The notes below the pieces were generated by a model that did not search any database, had not been told where the DNA came from, and saw only the letters and a list, made by a program, of their open reading frames with translations. 64,000 nucleotides of DNA from Thunnus maccoyii (lineage: Eukaryota; Chordata; Actinopteri; Scombriformes; Scombridae), in the NCBI RefSeq assembly GCF_910596095.1, contig NC_056547.1:26059647-26123646 (forward strand), in the 5' to 3' direction. Each line of letters opens with the position of its first letter. The first letter of the stretch is position 1. A program made the position numbers and the translations under genes. This document shows, piece by piece, positions 12,701-24,394 of the stretch.

Positions 12701-15700
12701 ACAAATACACAGGCACATGATCCACCCTAAGAAGTGTGTCCCTAAATATAATAAAATAATTGAAAAAACGGCCAATGGAACTACAGTAATATAGTAATCA
12801 TGACAGACATAGAGCACAAATGAAAAAATTAGCTCCTATGAAGTTGCAACTATGAACAGCTGTGAATGTGACATGATTTAGTCTGATAACCATGCAGGAA
12901 TAAAATTTCCTGATTGTGGCTAAAGGGGCTATTCTTTGAATTCATTCTAAACACCAGAGTTTGGAAATCACACTCCAGAATCTCTTGTGGTCTCTTGATT
13001 TTAACATAGAAAATTGTCTATATACTGTAAATCATTTCTATCTCTTTCTCCATGAGACGCCTCTTCACATGTCGACATCTAAGGTGCCTGGTTCAAACTG
13101 AATGTCATTGTAGGAAATTCATATGCTTTATATTTGAATGCGAATCTCTGACATTTCCTGTAATTTTGACACACTGTCAGCTGTATTGTGATGAACCTTG
13201 TGCTGATGTATTGACTGCAATCGCAAATAGTGTAGCAGCATGATTTTCAAATTTCAATTAAAATATCATATGTAGTACCCAGACTCCAACTCCGAAACTG
13301 TGAAAAACAAGGCCCTGGTGTGTAATATATTTGATTATCTATGTGTGGTTTGTAGAGTTTATGTGTGGAGTTTAACAAACAAGCATGTTGCATTTCATTT
13401 CGCTCCCAAAGTAGATGTGAACAACAAAGTTCATTCATCCCCAATTAACATGTTGCTCTCTGGGACTTAATGGACCACCAGGTATATGTAGACACTGGCT
13501 TGCACCACAGGCAATTAAGTGAAGATTGCCTCCCATTAAATTATGCACAGGAGCACATCTGTGGGAAAACATGGAGCCTATGTCTCTTTCCTCATTCTCT
13601 GGATGCTTATTATCTTATGAAGGAGTTAGGTCATGTGTAGCCCATACTGCACTGCGTGTCCTATACTGTTACCCTACATGTAGGCTAAGATCCTGTTATC
13701 CTTGTATCATGTATAATTATGAAATTATATGTTCTATTATTTTGCTCCTAGTATCACTAACATAAAATGCTGTGTATTCATTTTACTAGGAACAGCTTTC
13801 TGATATATGCAGTACCTGCGCTCAAGAAAACAAGACACGCGTCGTCTAATCCTAGCTCCTTCAAACGCAGTGGTGGAGTCACACTGAGTAGAGGGAAAGC
13901 TTCCAGTTCCTCTGCCATGCTTCCAAAAGTCTTCTCAGTATTTATGTGAAAGCTGTAATTGAATTACACAAATTGTTAGATAGATTACTGTGTTTTAAAT
14001 GCTTTGAGAACTGGGTCATCTCAAGAAAACGTGAGCAAAACAGGTTTCTTATCTCATTACTCATAAATCTCTATTAAACATGTTGAGTTCAGTTTGTAAA
14101 GTAGTACAGCATACCACACTGCCCACACTAAGAATCAGTTGCAAAAAATGAGACGGATCACTTTGGATAACCAGTTACTATATTCACCATTAGCAAACAT
14201 GTTAATATTGTTACATTGGTCACTGATGTAATCATAAAATACTGTATGTGCACCATATAGTACATAGAAATCCACATGACAAAGCTTTGTATACAAAGGT
14301 ATGTTACGTTATTATAACTAATTTTAACATAATTTATGAATAAGAAATTTTATACATACTTCTGACCAGTCACGATGGCATGATAAATCCAAAGATGGTA
14401 TGTTCTGACTGAAGGATGAACACTGAGCAAAATCTTCTCAATGTCAGTGGCTCTCTTGAGTGACGTTTCTCGCAAAACCTCTTCAGTACAGTTTGGAATC
14501 TTCTCTTCATCTTTACAAAGATTTAGAAAAAAAGTTAAAACATAATGTCCATAATAACACATCTAATTACTTCCTGACAAATTACAGATGTGGGAAGAAA
14601 AATATTTAGAATTGAGATGAGATGTGATCATTGAGTCCAACCTTGGCTGTAGACCTTTACACTCATGAATAATATTAATATTTTTTCAGTATTAAACACT
14701 CTGACATACACTTCAGGAAACAACTAGTTAACATTTTGGTGGTAGACCTCCAGGCGATCCTTCAAATGCTGTTTCAATCACAGGAATTGCTTTGATGGGG
14801 TGAGGTTGTGTTGTTTCCACCCACGTTTAAGCAAAATTTCACAACAATCTTCCCATAAATAGAAAATCATTCTGTACATGGTTTGCAAAATGTGTACATG
14901 TTATCAAGTTTGCTTATATACTTTTGATCCATTACATATTTTTAAAGATTATTTTTACCTTTGATTTTCTGCAGCACATGCGCTCTTTCTAGGGTACCTG
15001 GAACTCCAGGTACAGTGACTGGTTCACAGAAACGCTTGTTGTCTTCAGACATCAGAGAAACTGGTGCATAGTCCTCATGTTCTGCGCTCTCTTTCTGTCA
15101 AAAATAATAGAAGGGAGTAATACAAGGGACACTATTCAGTAACACTCTGCTGGAAGTGTGTGATTTGTTGTCGTCATTACTCGTAACAGTGCTACAGGTC
15201 ATAATGATATTTTACGTTCAGGAATACTGCTTCTTGCCTCTTCTTCCCTAACACATAGTAATCGTAAAATTTCCAACAGTATTGAAACTCTGTAGTAAAG
15301 ATGAAGGTGCATTTTGAAATTATATGTGTTATGTCTGTGACCATTTGTAATTGAACACTGATGGCTCTTATTTAATTGTAACTGGTTATTTGAAGATATT
15401 TTGTCACCAGTGCAATTCTGAAAAAGCACTTAAAAAGATGGGTAATATAAAGGGCTGGCATCATACAGTTTCTAGATGACAACATCCATGACAACAACTA
15501 AACTCAATGCCATTTTAAAGGCTCTGCCTTACAGAAATAATCCATAAAACTATTTAAAAAATGATTAATGTAAGCTGACCTCAATCAATATTATGATATT
15601 AACACTGAATCAAATGGTTTAACTTGAAACAAGCAAATTACATGTTCTTAATATTTGTTTAATAGAAGTAAGGACTAAATATATGAAATGAGAACTTGAT

Positions 15701-18700
15701 ATCAAACATGTTTGATGCTGATGGGACTTCATCCAGACACAACAGTGCACCTGTTCTAAGCTGACCTTCTCACAACAAGGTGGCCCTGCAAAATGCGTAT
15801 TCTGACAAGATCAAAACTGATGACTTTTTACTTTCATGTCTCATGTAAAGTCTTCAGTGATCATATTTAAATAAAGTCTAAAGTTCTTATTTTAGCCATT
15901 TTAGCCCAAATCTCAAGTCTACAGCTCTCATAGGCTATGTGAAGACAATGCATCCCTTCTATCCATTGTATTGATGGAAAGAGTCTGATTGTAATATATT
16001 TTAATGGTGGAAAGTAAGTAAGTATATTTACTCAAGTACAGTGCTTTAGTACAAAACTGAGTTATGTGCATTTGGTAATTATTTCCATTTTATACCACTT
16101 TCATACCTCCACTCCACTTTATAGAGAAATATTGTACTTTTAACTCCACTACATTTATCTGAGTTCAGGTGTTGGAACGTTGCAGCAAAGAGGGCTGAGG
16201 ATAGTTTATCAAGTATATTGTGTCTAAAGGGAAAATGATCTTATCTAAAAGAGAAAATGTAATTTACTAAATGTACTGTGTATTCATGAAGTTCAAATGA
16301 AGGACCCTGACCAGAATAAATATAGACAATTATAGAAAATGGATTGATGGGTATATATATATGAGTGTTTATACTGTATGTGCTTTGCTTGAATAACCCA
16401 TTGTGATGAAGCTTGCAGCCTCTTGGACACATTATAAACTGAAGTACAATATACTGAAACATGATGAAATGTTTTCTTAACCTTATGTAGCCAAATTTAA
16501 GCAACTTCATTGAAACTTTGCAGCTGAGAAACCTTGACAGAGCACCATGATTAGACCTAAAAGGATTTATAATGTATGTTAAATAGAAGGTAAGTAGATT
16601 ATAAAGTGATATGATTAACTTTATAAAGATTTATCCTAACCATATCATCCAGGTTGCAGCGAGGCTTAAATACATGAATCATTGGAGGAAGGCAGTTATT
16701 ATCTTGTTAAGGTAAATCAAATACCCTGGATACCTCAACACCCGTGTGAATTTAGATTCTGCCTCAAAACAAATTTGGAAATACCTTTGCCTCTGCCATG
16801 AGATATGCCCAGCAGTATGTGGAATTCTCGAAGACATCAAGGTCCTCAATGATCTTTTCCCCTCGTTTTGATCCAAGCTTTGGCAAAAGCTCTCTAAAGA
16901 GTGTGTACAAGCCTTCAACCACTGCAATCTACAGGAAAAGAAAAAAAAGTTACTGTAGGAAAAAAAATCACATTCTTTCAAGGCTGCTGATGAAACAAAA
17001 TTCATGCTGCTTCAGTTTAAAAACAATGCAGTGTAAAATGTATCTATATGCATTTGTAAAATAGTACCTTAAAACACTCATTTCCAAAAAGTCAATGCAA
17101 CAGGTAATAAAGTTAATATAACAACATTTTTTATCATTTATTTACCTTTTGAGTCCTGGATAGGAATTCATTCTTCAAGAGTAACTGATGCAAACTCTGG
17201 GCCAGAGGGTTACATCCGCTTAGTTTTCGTATGTAGCCAATCAAATTCGTGAACGAAAGCCCCGAAGGTTTTTGTTTCTAGAGGAGAAAAATAGAATCAA
17301 AGTCCAAAATTTATCTAAAGTACAGTTGTGACATGATTATTTTTAACAGCTCCTGACAGAAAGGACCTCTGAGATGTTGTAAATAGCTTTCTATTATTAA
17401 GTTTTCTATTTCTATACATGTTTGTATATGTTGTACCTTGTTACACAAGGTACACAATGGATACTTTGGAGTGGTTGGAAGGCACCTTCAACAGAAGCTA
17501 GCTCCCCCGTCTTTGCAAAAAGAATTAAATTGATCCTTCTTTCTAACTGCCAGTAATTAAAACAATTATATATTCACCAAAATTCTGGAATATTCCTCTA
17601 GGGCGATAAAAGGGTAAGCAATTAAAAAAACTGGCTAATCCAGAAGAAATCATATATATTTATATTTATTTATCAAATATTAGATAAATAAGTGAGGGGT
17701 AACATAATAATGAAAAAATAAACATGAAACCCTGCTTACGATGACATAAAGTGACGACAAGAAGACACTGATTCCTTTGGGAGTTTGTTGCACGGAGGGC
17801 ACAACATCATTACTGAAGAATTCGTTGGTGTTTGGAATCTCCTCAGCAAATGTGGACAGTGAGAAGTGAACTGTTGACTCCTCTGAGATTCCACAACTTT
17901 CCAATGTGTTGCCACTGCTATCTCCACCTCTGAAAATATAATTAATAAGCACATGAACAAATAGAATAAGATGTTACTGTTGATGATTGGTGTCAAAAGC
18001 CATACTATACATGGATTACAATGATTCTGAATTACTTGTAATGAAGAACATGTGCTGGGATTCCACTTTCATTTGCAAGCTTGTTCTTCAAATTAGCTAT
18101 TGTGTCAGTTGTCAAGTTCACCTTCACCTCGAAGTCTCCCTGTATCAAATATCAAATATAGGAGAGAGTAAAGTTATTAGTTATTAGTAAAGTTGTTAGA
18201 GTGCAGCATCCATCTAGAGAGGTGCTGCTGATATCAGCGGGAGAAATGAACTATAAATTAATGACAAAGCCTTTTGAATTTGTAAAAGCTCTGATTCCCA
18301 TGTCTGGTTGGTTGGATGCTGTAGTATTTAGAAAGATTCAGATAAAAAATATTTTGCTTATGAGAAGTTAGAAATATTTACACACAATGGCCATAACATA
18401 AACTCTAACGTAAACCGATAACTATATTAACCAGAAGACTCCTGTGCTGCTGTGTTGAGAAAAAAGACGAATTAGATCAGTGGTTCTCAATGTGGGGTAT
18501 GAATGTAATAAAACATCTAAAAGCAAAAATCATATCAGATGGGGGAACCTAGGACAAAGTCTTATCAAATGGGCTCCATGGTCTTATTAGTGTCAGTTTA
18601 GGGGTCCTTGACATGAAAAAGTTTGAGAACCACTGAATTAGATTACAGTACCTTGAACATGACATGACACCGCACTGTATCCACACTGTAGGTTTCAGTA

Positions 18701-20895
18701 ACCCGTCCAACAAGTCTTGTTGCATTTTGAGGAGCTGTAATCAGGTTCTCCTTTGGTGTAAATATGGCATAGATTACATCTCCACTCTTAATATGTCTGT
18801 CCTGTAAGGACCCTGCAGACAAAAAAACAAAATCAAAACAACCACTTTACATATTTTGTTGTGTCACAGGAAAAAAAAATTCCAACAATAATAGCTGCTG
18901 TAAGGTTGTTGAGATTCTATTGAAGTCACAGGGCAGATTTGTGTTGTGTTTGTTGTTTGGTAGGCCTAATATATACAGTATAATGAAGAAAAAAACAGGT
19001 AGTGCTGTTAAAATGATTTGTTTTAGGTGTTGGGGATTAAATTACCACTTCCCATCATGGTTTATCATGGTTTGTGTTTATTTAAAAGAAACATTCCCAA
19101 CATGAGGACATGAGGAAGATGGAAGAAATGGTTCTGTTGGATTTGTTTGCCTATTTGGACTATCTGCTCTTCTTTTACCACTAATGCCAGTAAAGTCCCT
19201 TTAATTCAATGTGTCAATAAAATGATGTCCTGTTGCATTTGGTTTTGAACAGCAATACCAAAGCTGCAGGAACACGACAGGAGCTCATTTTCCACCTGAG
19301 GTTGTCCCTCCTGGGTTCCTGCACTACTACAATTAAAAGGCAGCAAGAGGCAAGTGAACAAACAAACTAGTGCATTGTGGTGGTTTATGAGGCTGTTGAC
19401 TTCCTCTCTGCACTTCCCCTTACATGAATCCCTTTTGCCATATTCTGACCAAACTGCATCACAAAGGTTATATACAAAGGTTCTATTAAATAACAACATT
19501 CATGTACTCTTTTAAAACAGATGAAGGCAGATGACAAGCTGCATCTACATGTAATTCACATTAATTTGCTATATTGTTACTTGTATAACTTTCATTATGC
19601 ATACTTGAAGGCATACTTTTCTTACACTTCAAATGCTTTATCATTTGTATAAAGGCCTGATATTCCTTCACTGAACATTACACTAAAAATGCCCTGTCAT
19701 TATTTATTTTAAACCCCTGGCACTGAGTGAGCTTACATGTGTTGAAGAAGGGATCATCAGTCAAGGGCATCCCGTCCACTGTGTAGAGACAGACACCTTT
19801 GGACGCACCAATACTTTCAAGGTGACAGATCCTCAACATCAGGTCTTCAACTGTGTTTTGTGCTGGATCCATATCTACAAGTTCAAATCAACAGAAGTAC
19901 AAAGGTATTTGAGTGTCATCTATTGGCTCTGTCACTCCTGACCTGACCTCATGGTGTCCCTGGTGTGTGCTTTTAGTGCTTGACTTGACTTACATTCGGT
20001 CTTCAACCCAACCTGCTTCATGTTATTTATTTTTGTATAAAGGCAGTAGGTGTATTTCAGGCATTTCCTTGCTTAGAAGTCAGCAGCAACAAGAGGTACT
20101 TTTCCAAGGTATTTCACTACCAACATTTTTTCTCTGCTCTGTCAAAAACTTAATGATCAAAAAAGGGTATAAATTATATGAACTTCTTACCTTTGATGTG
20201 TTTCGGTTCAGGACATTTGGGGTACGTGTACTGCAGAGAGAATGACTGTGTTGACTTTTGCACAGCCATTGCAGCTGGGTGTCCTGGAGCTCTGAGTCTT
20301 CCAATGGTGATTTTCATTTGAGAAAAGCGATTTTTTTCCACTTGACTGAGTCCTGTTTGGAAATATGTTGGTTTATCTGAATTTCAAATTTTAAAACGGC
20401 AATAAACTTATATTAAACTTTAATGAGTTCATACTGTGGAAATTTAACTCAAGATTTGTGTTTTCTATTTGGATTATTATATAAATCATTACTGATTCGA
20501 ACTAAGAAATTCATGATGAAAACATTTGTTAAAAGGTCATGTTATTAGGCCACTAGACCCAAGTCATGTTATTCACACCAGAGAAGACAGAACAACTAAT
20601 GTAATGTGAAAATCAGTGGTGGCTACTCAGGATTATTCAAAGTGGTATCATGTAACAAAAATATAAACCTGAATATGATTCTATTCTTACATGAAATATT
20701 TTTCATGGAAGCTACATGGAAAACAGGAAATGCATTCACAAATCGTTAACATTCAGTAACCTTACCAAGGTTGTTTAAGTCCTCATCTGTTACACCATCA
20801 ATGAAATCTCTTTCATCTTTCACTCCTAACTGGAGAAACTTGTTGTAGTAAGACTGGAGTCTGTGCTTCTCAAGTAGGTTGAAAATCGCCTCCAT
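2739..20895 (-). CDS. SAM-UBL-UBL-VWA-UBC(E2)-U-box protein, 1076 aa, 24 coding exons
   Basis: Predicted one-chain ubiquitin-transfer protein. Coding exons in transcript order: 20895-20766, 20352-20191, 19874-19737, 18812-18652, 18139-18036, 17929-17740, 17277-17146, 16928-16785, 15094-14959, 14510-14360, 13952-13816, 12505-12394, 12017-11954, 10882-10679, 10463-10318, 9604-9486, 9107-8986, 8854-8757, 6743-6607, 6368-6244, 5747-5602, 4817-4715, 3754-3612, 2865-2739. All introns are GT-AG, every phase joins, and the 3231 nt sum is exactly 1077 codons ending in TAG, which argues against a pseudogene. Domains: SAM about 1-63; ubiquitin-like 80-163 and 191-262; unassigned helical region 296-585; VWA 586-770 with MIDAS D591-x-S-x-S, T667 and D699; UBC 834-985 with catalytic Cys917; U-box 1000-1066. 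The start is the ATG that opens the SAM exon; a noncoding exon ending at 21003 probably precedes it. Domain calls rest on motif recognition by eye. I cannot give a gene name. Confidence 0.88.
3085..3300. repeat. Dispersed fish repeat in an intron
   Basis: Recognisable by GAGGCCACCATGTTGCACCG at its left part and GCTAGATGCCACTAAATCCT at its right. I recall this as a dispersed repeat of percomorph genomes. It lies in the last intron (2866-3611) of the E2/U-box gene. Borders are approximate. Confidence 0.5.
4715..6743 (-). other. Segment encoding the E2 ubiquitin-conjugating (UBC) domain
   Basis: Exons 6743-6607, 6368-6244, 5747-5602 and 4817-4715. The first helix is KDKRILEELKSLH. The central sheet has FWKILMEGPPDTPYEKGVF, then YPVKPPLVRFVTR. 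The active-site stretch is MYHCNINSVGRICHNIF. Cys917 aligns with the E2 catalytic cysteine (usual GxICLDIL), and Asn909 with the conserved Asn of HPN. The C-terminal part, LIIPEPEDPLDSILAEEF, strongly resembles the PEPDDPLDxxVAEQY stretch of canonical E2s. The HPN proline is replaced by Cys908, and the conserved Trp of the post-active-site loop is Tyr. A catalytically competent E2 is likely but untested. Confidence 0.85.
6850..7380. repeat. Dispersed fish repeat, longest copy in the window
   Basis: It shares ordered landmarks with the copies at 48480-48625 and 60825-61115: TCCTCTAGTGCCACCA, CAGGATGAAT, ATACTTTGGTTTA, AAATACCTGCAAAC, GTGAGCATGTTAACATGC and a terminal GCATG-rich part. No coding frame. 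It occupies the large intron 6744-8756 of the E2/U-box gene. Confidence 0.6.
7375..7855. mobile_element. Possible hAT-like MITE
   Basis: The left end (GGGCTTTTCAGTTTGATC, then TGAACCAAA) and the complement of the right end (GGCCCTTTTCACACCTGAAA, then TCTGAACCAAGG) are imperfect inverted repeats. No clean target duplication was found, so this is tentative. Confidence 0.35.
8986..10882 (-). other. Segment encoding the von Willebrand A domain with intact MIDAS
   Basis: Exons 10882-10679, 10463-10318, 9604-9486 and 9107-8986. VLIDTSSSM gives the D-x-S-x-S metal site (Asp591, Ser593, Ser595). TGQTRLYDAL supplies the MIDAS threonine (Thr667), and LCLTDGND supplies the third-loop Asp699. All five metal-coordinating positions of a classical MIDAS are therefore present, so divalent-cation-dependent ligand binding is possible. 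There is no signal peptide or membrane segment anywhere in the protein, so this is an intracellular VWA domain, as in known nuclear and cytosolic VWA proteins, not a secreted matrix type. Confidence 0.85.
10095..10139. repeat. (CA)n-type microsatellite
   Basis: GCACGC/CACACA run in an intron of the E2/U-box gene. Frames that cross it on either strand are repeat artefacts. Confidence 0.9.
11455..11555. repeat. Partial copy of the MITE family found intact at 63.0-63.5 kb
   Basis: GGCTGAGTGGCAG, then TTATTATACATCCATGG, match the right end of the 63042-63525 element. The left terminus was not found, so this is a fragment inside an intron. Confidence 0.55.
11954..17277 (-). other. Segment encoding an unassigned region, residues 296-587
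   Basis: These are seven exons between the second ubiquitin-like domain and the VWA domain. The sequence is mostly amphipathic-helix-like up to about residue 485. A more strand-rich stretch follows around 528-566, with NLGVYLGKNK, PAIIVVHDCL and a run of Asp-Val repeats. I recognise no named domain. Exon phases and open frames are intact throughout (exons 17277-17146, 16928-16785, 15094-14959, 14510-14360, 13952-13816, 12505-12394, 12017-11954), so the region is real coding sequence rather than misjoined introns. The last exon supplies the AIL that opens the first VWA strand. Confidence 0.7.
16009..16175. repeat. Dispersed fish repeat (short copy)
   Basis: TTTACTCAAGTACAGTGCTT at the left and AACTCCACTACATTTATCTG at the right match the family also present at 56070-56885. 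It is intronic. Confidence 0.55.
17740..20895 (-). other. Segment encoding SAM and two ubiquitin-like domains
   Basis: These are the first six coding exons of the 1076-aa gene. Residues 1-63 have the SAM pattern: an N-terminal helix with LLEKHRLQSYYNKF, then LGV, DFIDGVTDEDLNNLGL, and a basic C-terminal helix. Residues about 80-163 look ubiquitin-like, ending in SLQDRHIKSGDVIYAI, which resembles the last strand region of ubiquitin. Residues 191-262 are the clearer ubiquitin-like fold: TTDTIANLKNKLANESGIP parallels the ubiquitin helix, and TLESCGISEESTVHFSLS parallels its final strand. Neither domain ends in a processable Gly-Gly before a new domain, so they probably act as fixed interaction modules rather than conjugated tags (inference). 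In this family of folds SAM domains commonly mediate homo- or hetero-oligomerisation. Confidence 0.75.
18478..18635. mobile_element. 158-bp hAT-type MITE with perfect 8-bp target duplication
   Basis: The terminal inverted repeats are CAGTGGTTCTCAA at the left and TTGAGAACCACTG at the right. They are flanked by an exact 8-bp duplication, AATTAGAT, at 18470-18477 and 18636-18643. CAGTGG-type ends with 8-bp duplications are characteristic of hAT elements. The insertion lies 8 bp inside the intron that follows the exon 18812-18652. Confidence 0.9.
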
Positions 20896-21002
20896 CTAAA
20901 ACAAAAAAGTGAAATAAACACATATCAAAATATTCCAAATATAATCATTACAATTCATAATACTACTATTCAATAATTGTTGTTTAAGTTGGACAAATTT
21001 AC

Positions 21003-21080
21003 CTTGATGTGCTCAAGATGAAGCGCAACAGTTGTGCTGCTTTGGTGTCTGTGTCTAGCGTTATTAACTACAGTATGTGC
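21003..21080 (-). other. Probable 5'UTR exon of the SAM-VWA-UBC-U-box gene
   Basis: A good donor (CAAG|GTAAAT on the minus strand) lies at 21003/21002, about 110 bp upstream of the acceptor of the ATG exon. The frame is phase-compatible and open back to an ATG at 21248, so an N-terminally extended protein of about 82 extra residues cannot be excluded. That extension has no domain character, and the IRF-like motif would fall inside it, so I favour a noncoding exon. The transcription start is not resolved. Confidence 0.4.
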
Positions 21081-21089
21081 CTGTTTCAC

Positions 21090-21102
21090 GAGAAACGAAA
21101 CC
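21090..21102 (+). promoter_or_regulatory. IRF-type motif near the promoter of the E2/U-box gene
   Basis: GAGAAACGAAACC contains the AANNGAAA core bound by interferon regulatory factors and agrees at 11 of 13 positions with the IRF-1 type consensus SAAAAGYGAAACC. The spacing is one base short of the longer ISRE consensus GAAANNGAAA. It lies about 90 bp upstream of the presumed first donor of the minus-strand gene. The match is by eye; function is inferred. Confidence 0.35.
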
Positions 21103-21550
21103 AAACAGTACTGGGAGTAAGCTGAACTCCACACTGACTTCAGGGGATTCGGGGAGGAGGACTCAAACATGCAATGGAAAAACAACACAACCAGTTGTTT
21201 TTTTGGTTGGAATAGAGACTTGCAGACTCTTTGTACCTCGTGACGCATGATAGGCTATATTGTGATCAGTTAGATTAAATATTACAGATATAAATATCAG
21301 ACAATTATGCCTGAGCGTGAATAACCTTTTTTTCACCTTTGTTTTCAGCTTAAAATTGTCTAAATCGAGGGAGACTTGAATGCAGCGATTCAGACGTTAA
21401 AGGCCCAGACGCACTGAGTGTCTGACGTGAGCGTTTTGAAGTACACTCGCGCGTCAAAGTGCCTTTACGCCCAAACTCTCCATGTTTCGATTTTGGATCG
21501 GCAGATGAGGACTCAGCGACCAAAGCTGTTTTCACTTTTCTCTCTCTGAT

Positions 21551-21551
<1 letters not shown>

Positions 21552-21626
<75 letters not shown>
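21552..21626. repeat. (AG)n microsatellite, about 75 bp
   Basis: A near-perfect GA run about 0.65 kb upstream of the ATG exon of the minus-strand gene. The open frame across it encodes only Arg-Glu repeats and is an artefact. Confidence 0.95.
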
Positions 21627-21628
<2 letters not shown>

Positions 21629-24394
21629 AAAGCCTCTGATGAGAGAAATAAAACGTTATATTCTGATTATTTCACGGCAGTCACATTTTACAGCACAAAT
21701 AAATAACCATCAAACAGTGAACAGATGATTTACCGTTGAATCAGACGCTCTTAGTTTCAGGTTCAATTCCCTCCTCTGCATTTCTCTTTTTCATTCATTC
21801 ATCACATCCAACTAATGCAGCAGTAAATACAACGACAACAGGAGAAATCTGTGTTGGTTCTGTAGTGTTGGCATTTCAAATCTGATGCCTGCAGTGCGCC
21901 ATAGGAGCATCAAATGACGTGTGGGACATAATATGATCAGAAAATTCAACAAAATATAAAATGAATACATAAACTAGTGAGAAGAGATTAATTATCCCAA
22001 ATCTGACAGTTGCTTTACCCTCTTTAATTTAAGTCTTTCTGAGGGCTGTTCTCTGCAGATGTAACAGAGATCTCAGAAGCTTGTTTTTCTTTTCAACAAA
22101 GCTTCATAAATGGACCTTTATGAGAAACTGGACAAACAGCCTTTATTGGCACAGAAAGTAGAAGAAGTCATTCCAATTAAATCATGATTTTTTCCTTCAG
22201 CTGACAGCCGAGTCAGCCTTGTGTTCTGGCATACTCTAGCATTTAGTTATGAGCTCATAGTTGTTCTGTTTAGAACAGGTTCACTTAAATCCTAGCTTTA
22301 AACACAGCATAAAGCAAAAACAATGCTAAATATATCAAAACTACTAATATAAAGGGTTCTTCTACATATATTTCCCAGAAAAATAATTATCAACAAAAAT
22401 ATTTACTGACAAACAACCTCAGGTCCTTTTGCATGTACTGGATATGGTGGTGTCAGCTAATTAACAGTAACTGGGGAACATGGTGTCGCACATGGTGCAG
22501 ATAATCAATAAGCCTCATCTGGCTTTTAAAATCATTGAGGTATAGATGACACACTTTCAACAAATGTAATTACAAAATATTAACTTAGGTTAATCTCTGT
22601 TAATGTTATGATAATGTTTTGAAATACTGTAATCATTTAAGCAATGAGTATCCTCATTGCAGATTTATACAATTCTCTGTGACCTTTAACCTCAAACAGT
22701 TCAAAGTCAGTGTGAGAACAGCCTAACTTATTATTCTGAATGCATGTTGATGACTCATGAGTTTGACATAACAGGTTTGTAATACAAACAGACAAACAGA
22801 GGTTTGTAATAAGTAAACACTTACAACAGGTTTATTGGGTCATGCTATAACTGTTAACCTGAAGTTAAAAAAGAATAAAATGAACAGTGGGTTCATCCAG
22901 GCATTTAAATTAATATTTGAGGTATTTTAAAATGGTGTCAACAACACAACCAATACACTGAAAAAAACCCCATTTATATTGGATAGATTTAGGCAATAGA
23001 GGACCAACGTCCAGACCCCTTTCCTCTGCTCCACTGCCATCTGTGACTCATTTTCCTGGGGATTTCTCCTCAGATTCTCAGTTAAATGGATATTTACAGT
23101 AAGCAAAGTGCAGAACAACTCCAACTCCCATGGGGCCTTTGGCAGCATAAAAACAAATCATTAATTTATCTTTGTTAAAATGATTACAGTCTCAAATACC
23201 ACAGAAGTAAATATGCATTTAGCTTAGTCAGGAAGTACAGGTATGTATCAGTGTTTCAGAGAGTCCAATGAAAGAAACTTGGGTCTCTATGATAACATTT
23301 CTTAATTTATTAGCTTCAAAAATAAATTTGGCATTTAATTGGTGACATCTGAGTGAATACTTGGTCCTGTGAGTTTGGTTTGGCTGAGGCACCACAGGTT
23401 TAGATTGGCTCCACAAAATGGCATGATGATTAGAAAGACACTGGAACCAAAAGAACACTTTCTATAAATTTACAAAATTAAAATCATTGCAAAATTAAAG
23501 TAATTAAGAAAAGGAAACCTGCAGAGGTATGTATATACACAATAATAGGGCTATTAAAAAAAGAAAAAAAAGGCCATTTCAAAATTCATTCTACAGATGG
23601 GCTGGCACTGGGGTGTGAACCCTTAATTAATAACAGCTATCAACTGTGGTTTGTTTACTTCCAAAAACAATGACTGAATGATTTTTAAAGTAAATCATGA
23701 CAACAAGCTGACAACTGCCAAATAAGTGAAACAGATTTAGCTGGCTGAGTCTGATGCCTTTTGACTGAATATAATTTTGGGAAAATCAGAGCAGACCCAG
23801 TTTTGAAAAGACATCAATAGCAATCTATGTGTGAGCAACTTAGGTGAGCGACTCACAGCACAAAATAAAAAAGGCTGTATGTAGAAGAATTTTCACACTC
23901 AGGAAAGTTTCATCATCAGCCATATCTTTACGACATATAGACACTAAGTTGATTAGTTAAGCAGGGAGGTATAAAGCCAAGTGGGAATTTGTATAACAGG
24001 AATCAATAATGCTTTGAAAGGAAACACCAAGAATATGATTGTGTTTAACTTTTATCTGATTCATAGTAGACAGAGATTATTCTCATTCAAGGGAAGACCA
24101 CCTGCACCAGGATGGTCCTTTTCAGTACTGACTGACATTTGACTTGTACATTTCTTTGGGGAAAGTACACCCAATAGCCTTGGTTATTTAGTGCTCCTCA
24201 TTTCCTGTTTGGATTCCCTTGTTTTATAGTCTAGGGTGAAGCCAACAAATTCTCCAGATTCATCAACAAAACACACTGGCCCAAAGCGACACAGAGAGCG
24301 TTTTCTGATCTGATCACTGTATCAGCAGGATGACATCATTTGTCTGTGCCTTCCAAAACCATTACTAATCTCTGTTGAAATATAAATATGTTTT

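Noticed and set aside
21459..21728. 89-codon frame with Arg-Glu repeats
   Set aside because: Translation of the (AG)n microsatellite.
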